A stretch of DNA of 64,000 nucleotides from an uncultured Bacteroidales bacterium (GCA_902800525.1 CADCEV010000014.1:25122-89121); one strand, 5' to 3'; shown: positions 1 through 8,558, counted from the first letter of the stretch. The notes: a model not told the origin generated them from the letters alone. Made by a program: numbers and translations.

Positions 1-582
1 ACTAAAATCTGGATGTGTCTTGCGGGTGTAGCACTCGTAGCACTCGGCGTAATGTGTATCCTCTACCCGGGAACCACATTGTTAAGCCTCGCTTGGGTAT
101 TTGGCGTGATGTTCTTCCTCGGCGGTTGCACGGAGATGGCGGCATGGTCGGCTACACGCGGATTTATCCCCATGAGCGGACTTATGTTCCTCTCTGCTTT
201 GCTGCAAATCATCCTCGGTGCTATCATGGTCTTCCATCCGGCTCCATTGATGGTCGCGCTGCCGTTCATCTTTGCTTTCTGGCTCTTGTTCGAGGGTATC
301 AACCTCGCTGTCAGCTCCTTTGATTTCAAGCGCGTCGGTTTCCGCCGTTGGTGGATCGTTTGCTGCTTTGGTATACTGGCGGCATGCTTCGGCGTGTACT
401 GCCTCGTGAACCCGAATGTCAGCGCTGAGACGATCGCTTGGATTGTAGGACTTGGTATCATCCTTGATGGTATCGGAAACTGGGTTAAAGTGGCGGTTGT
501 CAACAAAGTGGAGAAGCGTTTCGTCAAACTGCATGACCGTCTCCGTGAAGTAACCGACATTGATTGGGAAGACGTTAAATAA
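1..582 (+). CDS. HdeD-like (DUF308) membrane protein, 5' end outside window
   Basis: Integral inner-membrane protein of the DUF308/HdeD type, a family linked to acid stress in enterics but of unknown molecular function. The frame is open from base 1; the first in-window Met is at base 13, so the true start probably lies upstream. The sequence shows about six hydrophobic helices in three hairpin pairs, the DUF308 repeat pattern, with short polar loops. The charged cytoplasmic tail (last about 25 residues, rich in K, R, D and E) ends in DVK. A strong terminator follows, so it closes its transcript. Family call is fairly safe; function is not. Confidence 0.75.
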   Translation, partial: TKIWMCLAGVALVALGVMCILYPGTTLLSLAWVFGVMFFLGGCTEMAAWSATRGFIPMSGLMFLSALLQIILGAIMVFHPAPLMVALPFIFAFWLLFEGINLAVSSFDFKRVGFRRWWIVCCFGILAACFGVYCLVNPNVSAETIAWIVGLGIILDGIGNWVKVAVVNKVEKRFVKLHDRLREVTDIDWEDVK

Positions 583-609
583 AAGCCTGACAACTTACCA
601 ATTCATCAA

Positions 610-650
610 GAGGGTGTGTCAAAACGAATTGGCACACTCTCTTTCTTTGT
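610..650 (+). terminator. Rho-independent terminator after the HdeD-like gene
   Basis: An 11 bp stem (610-620 with 631-641, allowing G-T pairs) around a 10 nt loop, followed by a T-rich run. It separates the HdeD-like gene from the clpS promoter. Confidence 0.8.
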
Positions 651-709
651 CTCTCTGTCCTCTTCGTCCATTGCCCGGCATTAAAATACCATAAAAATGC
701 GAATTGCTC

Positions 710-740
710 TTGCATATATCGAAAAAAAGTTGTACCTTTG
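710..740 (+). promoter_or_regulatory. Bacteroidota-type promoter of clpS-clpA-aat
   Basis: A -33 TTG at 710-712 (in TTGCATAT) and a -7 TACCTTTG at 733-740, separated by 20 nt. This is the primary sigma factor pattern of Bacteroidota. The start codon of clpS lies 32 nt downstream. Confidence 0.8.
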
Positions 741-772
741 CACGCAATTTTGCGTAATAAAAAATAGAAATT

Positions 773-1096
773 ATGGCACAAAATAGATTTCAATTGGATA
801 GACAGACCAAGACGCGTCTCGAAAAACCCAAACGATATAATGTGATCATGCACAACGACGACGTGACCACCATGGATTTTGTGGTACATGTGCTGCGGGT
901 CGTTTTCTTCAAATCGCCCGAAGCGGCTACGCAGATCATGTTGGACGTGCATAAGGCCGGATCGGCGAATGTGGGTGTTTACCCGTACGACATCGCCGTG
1001 AGCAAAGTGACCAAAGCCATGCAACTGGCGAAAGACGAAGGATTTCCGCTGCGGCTGACAATCGCTCCTTTCGAGCCGGAGGATTTACCTTTCTAA
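773..1096 (+). CDS. clpS: ClpS, N-degron adaptor of ClpAP
   Basis: Small cytosolic adaptor that binds proteins with a destabilising N-terminal residue and hands them to ClpA. At 107 aa it has normal length. The flexible N-terminal tail (about residues 1-20) leads into the folded domain with the HNDD signature at 27-30, which forms part of the N-degron pocket. The conserved VHKxG...VGVY segment follows at about 59-70, then DIAVSK. It is the first gene of clpS-clpA-aat, so adaptor, unfoldase and the enzyme that makes the degrons are made together. The ATG at 773 suits the promoter at 710-740. Confidence 0.95.
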   Translation: MAQNRFQLDRQTKTRLEKPKRYNVIMHNDDVTTMDFVVHVLRVVFFKSPEAATQIMLDVHKAGSANVGVYPYDIAVSKVTKAMQLAKDEGFPLRLTIAPFEPEDLPF

Positions 1097-1124
1097 GGGC
1101 ACTTAACGAAAAAAAAGATGGAAG

Positions 1125-3386
1125 ATGGAAAATAGCAAACGATTATCAGAAGCCCTTCATTTCGCGGAGTCATTCGCGGTTACCAGCCGTGTGGAGTTCC
1201 TGACGCCGGAACTGCTACTCGTCGGTATCTGCTGCCGAAATAACGAGTTCATGGCGTTGTGCGACAGTTACCATGTGGACTACCAGAAGGAACTCAAAGA
1301 ACCCATCTACGGCGATATGCAGTATAACTCTGTTCCGGATGAAGTGGGCGAATACGAGATCCTGCCGTCTATGCAGTACGTGCAGATGATGACGATTGCA
1401 GAGAGTAACGCTGTGAATGCCGGCAAAGAGGAGATAGACACGACGCATGTACTGCACGCGATGTTGCAGTTGGAGGAGTCGCTCGCGAATTATATCCTGC
1501 GTAGTCAGTTCACGGAAAACGAGACCGAACTCCTGCGTTCGATCATCGATGCCTATGAAGGACGCGCCTTGCCTGACCACCTCCCGGATTTTGATGACAT
1601 AGAAGACGATAGCGATGAGATGGATTCGCTCTTTGGCTTTGAACGCAAACAGAAATGGACGGAGTTGGTGACATGCGTCAATGACCTTCTTGCGAACCAT
1701 AACCCGCTCATCGGTCGTGAAACCGAACTGGATCGTACGATCCAAGTCCTTTGCCGACGCGATAAGAACAACCCGCTGCATGTGGGCGAACCCGGTGTCG
1801 GCAAGACCGCACTCATCTATGGCTTGGCGCAACGGATAGAAGAAGGCAACGTGCCCGAACGACTCAAAGGAGCCAAGATCTACCAGATGGATATGGGTAC
1901 GATGATTGCCGGAACACAATATCGCGGTGAGTTCGAGGACCGTATCAAACGCGTCATGAAAGGTGTCTCCAAACTGAAGAATGCCATCGTCTATATCGAC
2001 GAGATACACACGCTCATCGGTTCCGGTGCTTCGGGCGGCGACAGTCTGGACGGCTCGAACATCCTCAAACCCTATCTCGAAGCCGGAGACATCCGTTTCA
2101 TCGGCGCAACGACCTACAAAGAGTACAACAAGTACATGCAGAAATCGCAAGGTATCGTCCGGCGGTTCCAGAAGATCGATGTGCCGGAACCCTCGCAAGA
2201 GGAAGCAGTCCGCATCCTCGAAGGACTACAATCTCGGTACGAGCAGTTCCACCACGTGCAATATGCCGAAGGAATGATGTCGTACGCCGTGGAACTGAGT
2301 GCCAAATACATAGCCGACCGTTTCCTTCCCGACAAAGCGATAGATCTCATTGACGAAGCCGGAGCATACCGCGAGTTACATCCCTTGCGCAAGAAAACAC
2401 AAGTGGTGGACAAAGCGCTCATCGAAGCGACGGTCAAGAAGATCTGCAAGATCTCTGACGATATGTTTGCCGCTTCATATGGCGAGAACAAACAGTTAGC
2501 CACCCTGTACGAGCATATTACTGCGCAGTTATTCGGACAGGACGAAGCGGTAAAGCAAGTCGTAGAAGCAGTGCAGATGGCGAAAGCCGGACTCAACGAA
2601 CCTGACAAACCGCTTGCCAGTTTGCTCTTCGTTGGACCGACAGGTGTCGGAAAAACCGAATTATGCAAAGTCCTTTCCTCCGAATTGGGTGTGGAGTTAG
2701 TGCGCTTCGACATGTCCGAATACACGGAGAAACATGCCGTAGCCAAACTCATCGGTTCGCCGGCGGGCTATGTCGGTTACGACGACGGCGGTTTGCTGAC
2801 CGATGCGATTTGCAAATCGCCCAACTGCGTGCTCTTGCTTGACGAGATAGAGAAAGCACACCAAGATATTTACAACATCCTGCTCCAAGTGATGGACTAC
2901 GCACGGCTGACCGACAACAAAGGCAACAAAGCCGATTTCAAGAACATCATTCTGATCATGACCAGCAACGCCGGAGCGCAGTTTGCGTCCATGGGAACGG
3001 TCGGTTTCAGCAACACCAAGACCCGTGGCGATGCGATGCTTGAAACCGTCAAGAAGACTTTTAAACCGGAGTTCATCAACCGTCTGTCCGGCATGGTGGT
3101 CTTCAACGACATGTCGCGTGAAATGGCGGCGCAAGTGTTCGATAAGAAACTAAGCATCCTCCAAGAGCGTCTCCAAGCAAAGAAAGTCACTCTCAAACTG
3201 TCCGACGCGGCGCGCGATTTCCTCATCCGAAAAGGCTATTCCGAGAAATACGGCGCACGGGAAATGGATCGCGTCATCCGCAAGTATCTCAGTTCGATGC
3301 TCATGAAAGAGATCCTCTTCGGCAAACTGCAAAACGGTGGCAAAGTGCGTGTGGACATAAAAGACGAAGAACTGATCTTGAAATAA
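1125..3386 (+). CDS. clpA: ClpA, AAA+ unfoldase of the ClpAP protease
   Basis: Hexameric AAA+ unfoldase that feeds substrates to ClpP. The 753 aa are laid out as follows: Clp N-domain (about 1-145); acidic linker (about 155-170); first AAA+ module with Walker A GEPGVGKT at 221-228 and Walker B with YIDEIH near 290; second module with GPTGVGKT at 504-511 and [10 protein letters not shown] near 571; C-terminal D2 small domain. A VGF tripeptide at 626-628 lies where the ClpP-binding loop is expected (IGL in E. coli ClpA). An out-of-frame ATG at 1118 was rejected; 1125 opens the long frame. It follows clpS by 28 nt and touches aat. No clpP is in the window. There is no long middle domain, which separates it from ClpB. 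Confidence 0.95.
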   Translation: MENSKRLSEALHFAESFAVTSRVEFLTPELLLVGICCRNNEFMALCDSYHVDYQKELKEPIYGDMQYNSVPDEVGEYEILPSMQYVQMMTIAESNAVNAGKEEIDTTHVLHAMLQLEESLANYILRSQFTENETELLRSIIDAYEGRALPDHLPDFDDIEDDSDEMDSLFGFERKQKWTELVTCVNDLLANHNPLIGRETELDRTIQVLCRRDKNNPLHVGEPGVGKTALIYGLAQRIEEGNVPERLKGAKIYQMDMGTMIAGTQYRGEFEDRIKRVMKGVSKLKNAIVYIDEIHTLIGSGASGGDSLDGSNILKPYLEAGDIRFIGATTYKEYNKYMQKSQGIVRRFQKIDVPEPSQEEAVRILEGLQSRYEQFHHVQYAEGMMSYAVELSAKYIADRFLPDKAIDLIDEAGAYRELHPLRKKTQVVDKALIEATVKKICKISDDMFAASYGENKQLATLYEHITAQLFGQDEAVKQVVEAVQMAKAGLNEPDKPLASLLFVGPTGVGKTELCKVLSSELGVELVRFDMSEYTEKHAVAKLIGSPAGYVGYDDGGLLTDAICKSPNCVLLLDEIEKAHQDIYNILLQVMDYARLTDNKGNKADFKNIILIMTSNAGAQFASMGTVGFSNTKTRGDAMLETVKKTFKPEFINRLSGMVVFNDMSREMAAQVFDKKLSILQERLQAKKVTLKLSDAARDFLIRKGYSEKYGAREMDRVIRKYLSSMLMKEILFGKLQNGGKVRVDIKDEELILK

Positions 3387-4073
3387 ATGGTATTCCGGCT
3401 GGACGACAATATTATCGGTTTTCCTGACCCGCATTTGGCGAACAAAAGCGGGCTCTTTGCCGTTGGTGGCGATCTCACGCCCGAATGGCTACTCTTGGCG
3501 TACAGCCATGGTATTTTCCCGTGGTTTGACTACCGGAGCGATCAGATCTTATGGCATTGCCCGCAAGACCGTTTCGTCATTTTCCCAAAAGACATCCACA
3601 TCAGTCATTCCATGCGCACGCTCATGAATCAGGACAAGTACCATGTCACGTTCAACAAGGCATTTGACCAAGTCATCGAGAATTGCGGCAAAGCGCAAGG
3701 GCGTGATCAGGAAGTGGGCGCATGGCTTGGCGGACGGATGATCCCGGCGTATAAGAAACTGCACGAATTGAACTTCGCTATGAGTGTCGAAGTCTGGCAG
3801 GAGGACGAACTCGTCGGCGGTTTGTATGGCGTGACCATAGGACGCAATTTCTTTGGCGAGAGCATGTTCTCCCTGGCGCCAAGTGCCTCCAAAATGGCAC
3901 TCATCTATCTCGCGTTCATGGTCGGTAGAGTGGGGGGCATCATTGATTGTCAGTTCGAAACGTCTCACCTCAAATCTATGGGCGGCACGCACATCCCCTA
4001 TGACGAGTACATGCAATACATCAACCCCGAAAATACCGGCCCAGCGTTTCCCCTTACTGCGAAAGATAACTAA
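3387..4073 (+). CDS. aat: Leucyl/phenylalanyl-tRNA-protein transferase
   Basis: Attaches Leu or Phe from aminoacyl-tRNA to proteins with N-terminal Lys or Arg, creating N-degrons that ClpS recognises. At 228 aa it is a normal full-length enzyme. The family signature GLFAVGGDLTPEWLLLAYSH spans residues 22-41, followed by GIFPWF. A second conserved block, GGLYGVTIGRNFFGESMFS, lies near 148-166, and the C-terminal block contains DCQFETSHLKSMGG. The ATG begins directly after the TAA of clpA, so translation is very likely coupled. The gene order gives a complete bacterial N-degron module apart from ClpP. Confidence 0.95.
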   Translation: MVFRLDDNIIGFPDPHLANKSGLFAVGGDLTPEWLLLAYSHGIFPWFDYRSDQILWHCPQDRFVIFPKDIHISHSMRTLMNQDKYHVTFNKAFDQVIENCGKAQGRDQEVGAWLGGRMIPAYKKLHELNFAMSVEVWQEDELVGGLYGVTIGRNFFGESMFSLAPSASKMALIYLAFMVGRVGGIIDCQFETSHLKSMGGTHIPYDEYMQYINPENTGPAFPLTAKDN

Positions 4074-4159
4074 TCATCAGCACTTTGTACTTTTTATAGG
4101 CTCTGTTTGTTCGTAAAAGTGCAGATTTTTTTGTCTCAGCCCGAAAAAAGAGAGATTTA

Positions 4160-4191
4160 TTTGCATAATTCAGAAAAAAGTTGTAACTTTG
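4160..4191 (+). promoter_or_regulatory. Promoter of the DUF3791-like pair
   Basis: TTTG at 4160-4163 and TAACTTTG at 4184-4191, 20 nt apart. The position sets the next start codon at 4221, because upstream in-frame Met codons would precede the transcript start. Confidence 0.8.
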
Positions 4192-4220
4192 CAGCCGAAA
4201 AGTTGCAAAGAGTTAGTTAT

Positions 4221-4436
4221 ATGGATTTTAAAATCTTAAATTTTACGATTTTTTGCGTCAATAATGTGGCTTCGTATCTGAACAAAAGCGCAAGGGACGT
4301 GTATCATGCTATGCAAAACGCAGGTATGATAGATGGTTATATTGTGCCATGTTACGATGTTTTGCACTCATTCTCAAAGGAATACATAGTGGATGATTTA
4401 GTGTCGCTTATGCGGCAGAAAGGAGTTCAGCTATGA
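4221..4436 (+). CDS. DUF3791-like small protein
   Basis: A 71 aa soluble protein. The core resembles DUF3791: an N-terminal helix, a segment ending NKSARDVYHAM, then GYIVPCYDVLHSFSKEYIVD, and a C-terminal helix ending QKGVQL. The family is common in gut Bacteroidales and Clostridia, often next to DUF3990 or other small genes, and has no assigned function. The frame is open further upstream, but the promoter at 4160-4191 makes the ATG at 4221 the likely start. It is followed after 9 nt by a second small gene. A toxin-antitoxin-like or mobile-element role is possible but unproven. Confidence 0.65.
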   Translation: MDFKILNFTIFCVNNVASYLNKSARDVYHAMQNAGMIDGYIVPCYDVLHSFSKEYIVDDLVSLMRQKGVQL

Positions 4437-4445
4437 TTCTTTATC

Positions 4446-4658
4446 ATGCAAGCTAATCCAACCATATTACAAATGAAATATGCTCGCATTGTGAAACTCT
4501 TTGCAGAGCAAGCGGGACTTTCGTACGAGGAGGCATTGGGCAAGTTCTATGATTCTACGACGTACGACTTAATCAGTAACGGAGTAGCCGACATGCATTG
4601 TTTCAGCGATGAATACCTTGCCGATGAACTATTATTAGAATTCGGCTACAAGAAATAA
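4446..4658 (+). CDS. Small DUF3791-associated protein
   Basis: A 70 aa protein. The core runs from KYARIVKLFAEQAGLSYEEA to ADMHCFSDEYLADELLLEF, a short helical protein of a type often found beside DUF3791 genes in Bacteroidales. No catalytic motif or membrane segment is visible. A Met at 4473 is an alternative start. The 9 nt spacing and shared promoter suggest it works with the gene before it. The pairing, not the sequence, is the main clue. Confidence 0.6.
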   Translation: MQANPTILQMKYARIVKLFAEQAGLSYEEALGKFYDSTTYDLISNGVADMHCFSDEYLADELLLEFGYKK

Positions 4659-4741
4659 AATCCCGTCCCCTTTCCGAGACGTTAAACCGGAGACGCTGAG
4701 ATCGGCAGCGTAAAAAGCAGTAAAAAAGAAGAGTCGAACAA

Positions 4742-4906
4742 ATGAAATACATTGTAGTCATAGAGGAGATTTTGCGAAAAGAGGTATCTGTTGAGGCAAA
4801 AGACGCAGAAGAAGCAGAAGAGGTCGTTGAAGCACTTTATCGCAAAGGGGAGATTGTTCTGGACGCAGGTGATTTCATTGGAGAACCGACCATAACATGT
4901 AAGTAG
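4742..4906 (+). CDS. DpnD/PcfM-like small protein
   Basis: A 54 aa protein. It begins MKYIVVIEEILRKEV, continues with VEAKDAEEAEEVVEALYRKG and closes EIVLDAGDF. This beta-beta-alpha layout with a terminal LDA-DF motif matches the DpnD/PcfM family as I recall it. DpnD is the unassigned small protein of the pneumococcal DpnI cassette. Here it lies just upstream of a DpnII-type operon. It was found by reading the sequence directly because of its length. Family match is from memory; a role in restriction-modification is inferred from position only. Confidence 0.6.
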   Translation: MKYIVVIEEILRKEVSVEAKDAEEAEEVVEALYRKGEIVLDAGDFIGEPTITCK

Positions 4907-4971
4907 AATAGAGATACAAATTTGACATAAAAACATCCGCAGCGGCGGAGTAAACATATTTATTAATTAGC

Positions 4972-5116
4972 GTTTGCTATTTGTCTATTCGCACTGAAAC
5001 GTAGGAAATTTCAAGAATAAGCAAATTAGAAAGGACATAAGCAAACCCGCAGTTTTTGCGGGCGACTTGTCTTTCTATTGGTGCTATTCCTACGACCACA
5101 GTGCGAGCAAGTTTGC
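4972..5116 (+). ncRNA. Candidate structured RNA upstream of the DpnII operon
   Basis: The sequence folds into a nested set of helices closing a compact domain. P1 pairs TCGCACTG (4989-4996) with CAGTGCGA (5099-5106). P2 pairs CGTAGGAA (5000-5007) with TTCCTACG (5087-5094), separated from P1 by small internal loops. P3 pairs about 5030-5037 with 5068-5074 with one bulge. P4 is a hairpin, CCCGCA (5046-5051) with TGCGGG (5057-5062). A weaker outer helix may pair 4974-4978 with 5106-5110. The 8 bp perfect long-range helices are unlikely by chance. I cannot match it to a named class. It ends about 70 nt before the methylase start, so it could be a leader, a separate small RNA or part of a mobile element. 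Confidence 0.6.
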
Positions 5117-5185
5117 CCGCATTTTGTATTTATACAGGTCGTAGAAGCAGAATAGGAAAGGTAGCAGACAGTAAAATGCTATCTA

Positions 5186-6097
5186 ATGAAAATCACCGAA
5201 TCGGTCGCCAAACCATTTATAAAGTGGGTTGGCGGAAAAACACAGCTCATTGAGCAATTAGAAGCTTTGCTTCCGGCTGATTTTGATGAATGGAAAGAGG
5301 TGACGTACATTGAGCCTTTTGTGGGCGGAGGAGCGATGCTCTTCTATATGTTACGTACACACGCCAATATCCAAACAGCCGTTATTAACGACATCAATTC
5401 GGATCTGACGACGTGCTACAAGGTGGTGCGCAATCATCCGTCGGAATTGGTGGAGTCTCTGCAACAGATCCAAGACGAGTATTATGCACTCACGTCCGAA
5501 GATGAGCGCAAGGCTTTCTATATGCAGCGGCGTGACGAGTTTAATACCAAGTCGTTAGACCCGCTCCGTAACACCACGTTATTCTTTTTTCTGAACCGTA
5601 CTTGCTTTAACGGCCTTTATCGCGTCAATAAAGCAGGACTTTTCAACGTGCCTTTCGGTCGCTATGATCATCCGCAGATATGCGACGCCAAGACGATTTA
5701 TGTGGATAGTGCGTTATTGCAAAAGGTAGAGATATTTACCGTGGATTACCAGCAAGTTTTTCCTTTTGCTCAAGGAAAGACGCTCTTTTATTTCGATCCG
5801 CCTTACCGTCCTTTGAACAATACCAGCAGTTTTAACGATTATGCGAAAGAGCCTTTTAATGACCTCGCGCAAGTTCGTTTGAAAGAATTTTGCGACACGG
5901 TTGACGCGTCCGGCTATCATTTCATGCTGAGCAATTCGGATTGTCAGGATGGTTTCTTTGATGATCTCTATTCTCCATACATCATTGAGCGTGTTTTTGC
6001 ATCGCGTAGTATAAATGCGAACCCCAGCAAACGCGGCAAACTGACCGAGATCCTGGTGCATAATTATAAAGAAGTCAAACAAAACCAATTATTCTAA
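5186..6097 (+). CDS. dpnM: DpnM-type GATC adenine methyltransferase
   Basis: N6-adenine DNA methyltransferase of the Dam/DpnM alpha class, expected to methylate A in GATC and protect the host from the nuclease encoded next. At 303 aa the layout is typical: SAM-binding motif FIKWVGGK at 11-18, FVGGGA near 45-50, a target-recognition region in the middle with RYDHP, and catalytic DPPY at 204-207 followed by LSNSD near 251. The C-terminus has the conserved asparagine/arginine-rich segment of the family. The ATG at 5186 gives a normal N-terminus. First gene of a three-gene DpnII-like operon; the next gene starts 3 nt after its stop. Confidence 0.9.
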   Translation: MKITESVAKPFIKWVGGKTQLIEQLEALLPADFDEWKEVTYIEPFVGGGAMLFYMLRTHANIQTAVINDINSDLTTCYKVVRNHPSELVESLQQIQDEYYALTSEDERKAFYMQRRDEFNTKSLDPLRNTTLFFFLNRTCFNGLYRVNKAGLFNVPFGRYDHPQICDAKTIYVDSALLQKVEIFTVDYQQVFPFAQGKTLFYFDPPYRPLNNTSSFNDYAKEPFNDLAQVRLKEFCDTVDASGYHFMLSNSDCQDGFFDDLYSPYIIERVFASRSINANPSKRGKLTEILVHNYKEVKQNQLF

Positions 6098-6100
6098 ACT

Positions 6101-6934
6101 ATGGCAGCACATACTACAGCACAATTCGATTTGTTCATGTCTCAGTTACGCGAGACGAACGCAACACTTGATTTCTATTGTGACTTCCCGAAAATTGCAC
6201 GGAATGTTGCGGACATCGAGATAAGTCTTAACACTCTCAACTATCTTATCGGAAAAGAAAATCTCCGTGAGGCAGTAGAGGCACTTTGGAATCGGGACAA
6301 ACGCGTATTCGAAGTAATGGACATCCTCATAGCGACGCGAAAGAAAGACGATAAGAAATACATTGACTACGATGGTTCTATGCACTCTATTCACTCGCTT
6401 TTTCATTCGGTAGATGGAGTAATGAAATTTATCGAGGGAACAGGTCTTGATAAGGTTTTCAAAAACAAAGAGGTGAAAGATTTGGTGGATTACGTCTTTG
6501 GTGTAGAAACAGGACTTGATACGAACGCGCGCAAGAATAGAAGCGGAGAGATTACAGAGACGCTTGTGGCTCGTATCTTAAAAAATGCGGGAGTTAAGTA
6601 CCGCGAACAAGTGTCGTCCAAAGAATTCCAGGCTATTTCGGCTGTGCTTGGAGCAGACCAGAAAGTTTTTGATTTTGCGGTTTCTGCTAATGGAAAAACC
6701 TATCTCATAGAGGTGAATTTCTACTCAGGAGGTGGTTCTAAACTCAATGAAGTTGCTCGCTCCTATACGGATGTCGCGCCGAAAGTAAACGGAGTGCCTG
6801 GCTTTGAGTTTGTGTGGATTACCGATGGTATCGGTTGGAACTCTGCCCGCAATAAATTGGAAGAAGCGTTTGCGGCTATACCAAGTATCTACAATCTAAC
6901 GACCATTAGCGAGTTTATCGAACGTGTCAAATAA
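6101..6934 (+). CDS. dpnII: DpnII-family type II restriction endonuclease
   Basis: Type II endonuclease predicted to cut unmethylated GATC before the G. At 277 aa it has the length of the DpnII/MboI-like family. The conserved NARKNRSGEI block lies at 142-151. The PD-(D/E)XK-like active site is read as D191 in KVFDF and E204 in LIEVNFYSGGGSKLNE, where the family carries an E-x-N in place of E-x-K. The C-terminal half contains EFVWITDGIGW. It lies between the two methylases. The third gene starts inside its last codons with GTG, so the three proteins are translationally coupled. Confidence 0.9.
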   Translation: MAAHTTAQFDLFMSQLRETNATLDFYCDFPKIARNVADIEISLNTLNYLIGKENLREAVEALWNRDKRVFEVMDILIATRKKDDKKYIDYDGSMHSIHSLFHSVDGVMKFIEGTGLDKVFKNKEVKDLVDYVFGVETGLDTNARKNRSGEITETLVARILKNAGVKYREQVSSKEFQAISAVLGADQKVFDFAVSANGKTYLIEVNFYSGGGSKLNEVARSYTDVAPKVNGVPGFEFVWITDGIGWNSARNKLEEAFAAIPSIYNLTTISEFIERVK

Positions 6935-8108
6935 CGCAACATATCCCGATTTCCGCATCCTGCAAGGCGATTGTATGGAGCGATTGAACGAGATAGAGGA
7001 TAACTCTATCGACGCTATCTTTGCTGATCCGCCGTACTTCTTGAGTAATGGAGGAATAAGTGTGCAAAGCGGCAAGCAAGTGTGCGTGGACAAAGGCGAT
7101 TGGGACAAAGGCGGCACGCCTGAATACATCTATGAGTTTAACCGTAAATGGCTTGGTCTATGTCGCTCCAAACTGAAAGAAAATGGAACGATTTGGATTA
7201 GTGGCACACACCATAATATCCATGTGGTTATGCGCTGTTTGCAAGAGCTCGGCTACAAAGTGCTCAATACGATTACTTGGCAGAAAACAGACCCGCCACC
7301 CAATTTGTCGTGCAAGTATTTTAATTTCTCTACCGAACTCATCATTTGGGCGCGCAAGTCGGAAAAGAAAACGCACAAGTTCAACTACGAGACCATGAAA
7401 CAACTGAACGGCGGTACGCAGATGACCGATGTGTGGCGTATTCCGGCGGTGGGTTCATGGGAGAAAGTGCAAGGCAAACACCCGACACAAAAGACCTTGC
7501 GTCTATTGTATCGAATCATCCTTGCTTCCACCAATGAAGGCGACACCATCCTTGACCCGTTCAGCGGTTCAGGCACAACAGGTATTGCTGCTAATCTGCT
7601 CGGACGCAAGTACATCGGCATTGAGCAAGATCCTTCTTTTGTGGACTTATCTTTGCGTCGCCGCGAAGCCTTAGAGGACGAACCGACACGCAAGAAACTC
7701 GTTGACAAAATGCGTGAGAACGGGCAAGAGGCAACGGTTCTGGTGAATCACATGCGCGAGAAAGACCGTGAACTGGCGATGCGGTTAGGCATAACGTACA
7801 CGCGTGCCGGAGATAGTAAAGGTTCGTTGCTTGTGAAAGAAGGCTTTGAGCGTTTGGGCTATATTTGCCTGCATACCAACGGAGAGAATCCGCAACTATT
7901 CAAGCAGACCAACAAAGGCTTTCGGATATATACCGCGAAAGACTTACAGAATATGGGATTTTCTGCCGAGAACGCACCATATTATGCTGTATTCCTCTTT
8001 GACCCGAACAAACCCATTTCCTTCGACCAAGAGATAGACCTCCACAAGAAGAAATACACCCAAGTGGCACACATAGAACCACTTAGGTATTTTATCGCCA
8101 TCAAATAG
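6924..8108 (+). CDS. dpnA: DpnA-like methyltransferase with extra C-terminal domain
   Basis: Second methyltransferase of the cassette, beta class: catalytic DPPY at 35-38 comes before the SAM motif DPFSGSGTTG at 211-220, with KHPTQKT at 185-191. In Streptococcus, DpnA methylates GATC including on single-stranded DNA. The start is GTG at 6924, overlapping the nuclease gene by 11 nt. The protein is 394 aa, about 125 longer than pneumococcal DpnA. The extra part (from about 265) holds LGITYTRAGDSKGSLLVKEG and ends HIEPLRYFIAIK; I do not recognise it. It could be a recognition or regulatory domain. Confidence 0.85.
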   Translation: MSNNATYPDFRILQGDCMERLNEIEDNSIDAIFADPPYFLSNGGISVQSGKQVCVDKGDWDKGGTPEYIYEFNRKWLGLCRSKLKENGTIWISGTHHNIHVVMRCLQELGYKVLNTITWQKTDPPPNLSCKYFNFSTELIIWARKSEKKTHKFNYETMKQLNGGTQMTDVWRIPAVGSWEKVQGKHPTQKTLRLLYRIILASTNEGDTILDPFSGSGTTGIAANLLGRKYIGIEQDPSFVDLSLRRREALEDEPTRKKLVDKMRENGQEATVLVNHMREKDRELAMRLGITYTRAGDSKGSLLVKEGFERLGYICLHTNGENPQLFKQTNKGFRIYTAKDLQNMGFSAENAPYYAVFLFDPNKPISFDQEIDLHKKKYTQVAHIEPLRYFIAIK

Positions 8109-8208
8109 TTTTAGCTTCGTCCATTTTGCCGAAATAATTGTGCCTTGGGCTAAGTTATTATTCGGTTTGAATCCTCGTCCATAGTCTTGACCTTATCCCA
8201 TCTCTCTT

Positions 8209-8245
8209 CCGCTTGGCAAATGATGCCAAGCGGTTTTTCTTTTTT
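8209..8245 (+). terminator. Terminator of the DpnII operon
   Basis: Perfect 10 bp stem (8209-8218 with 8224-8233, CCGCTTGGCA and its complement), 5 nt loop and a 12 nt T-rich tail. It lies 100 nt after the dpnA-like stop. Confidence 0.9.
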
Positions 8246-8350
8246 GGTAGTTCCGCGGGATTGAATCCCGCCCTTCAATGTGCATGTCCAAATTTGCCCT
8301 CTATAAAAATTTGCATGATATAGTTGATATTCTTGATACACTTCCCCAAA

Positions 8351-8558
8351 ACTGTCTCAACTATCTCAACTGTCTCACATCATTTTTTGTATTGACCGTA
8401 TTGACCGTTTTGACCATATTAGGATGAAACGGTCAAAACGGTCAATATGGTCATGTACTTTTTTATCGCTCATTACCAAACATTAAAATTTGCACTGGCA
8501 TAAATGGCATAAGTGGCATAAATTTCCCGATTTTATGCCGTTTCTTCCACTTATGCCA
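8351..8558. repeat. Three adjacent families of 9-nt tandem repeats
   Basis: Family 1: unit actgtctca three times (8351-8377). Family 2: attgaccgt twice plus tttgaccat (8391-8417), then its inverted partner built on acggtcaaa (8429-8455), giving a large dyad. Family 3: tggcataaa/tggcataag three times (8496-8522) with inverted partners near 8532-8540 and 8550-8558. Families 1 and 3 are both followed by CATCATTTTTT. The common 9 nt period with different unit sequences is the notable point. Confidence 0.8.

Noticed and set aside
4107-4220. Longer N-terminus for the first DUF3791-like protein
   Set aside because: The extra region contains the promoter at 4160-4191 and encodes low-complexity sequence; the family starts near the ATG at 4221.
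5186-8108. GATC avoidance as evidence for long residence of the DpnII system
   Set aside because: GATC sites are easy to find throughout the window by eye; no depletion can be claimed without counting.
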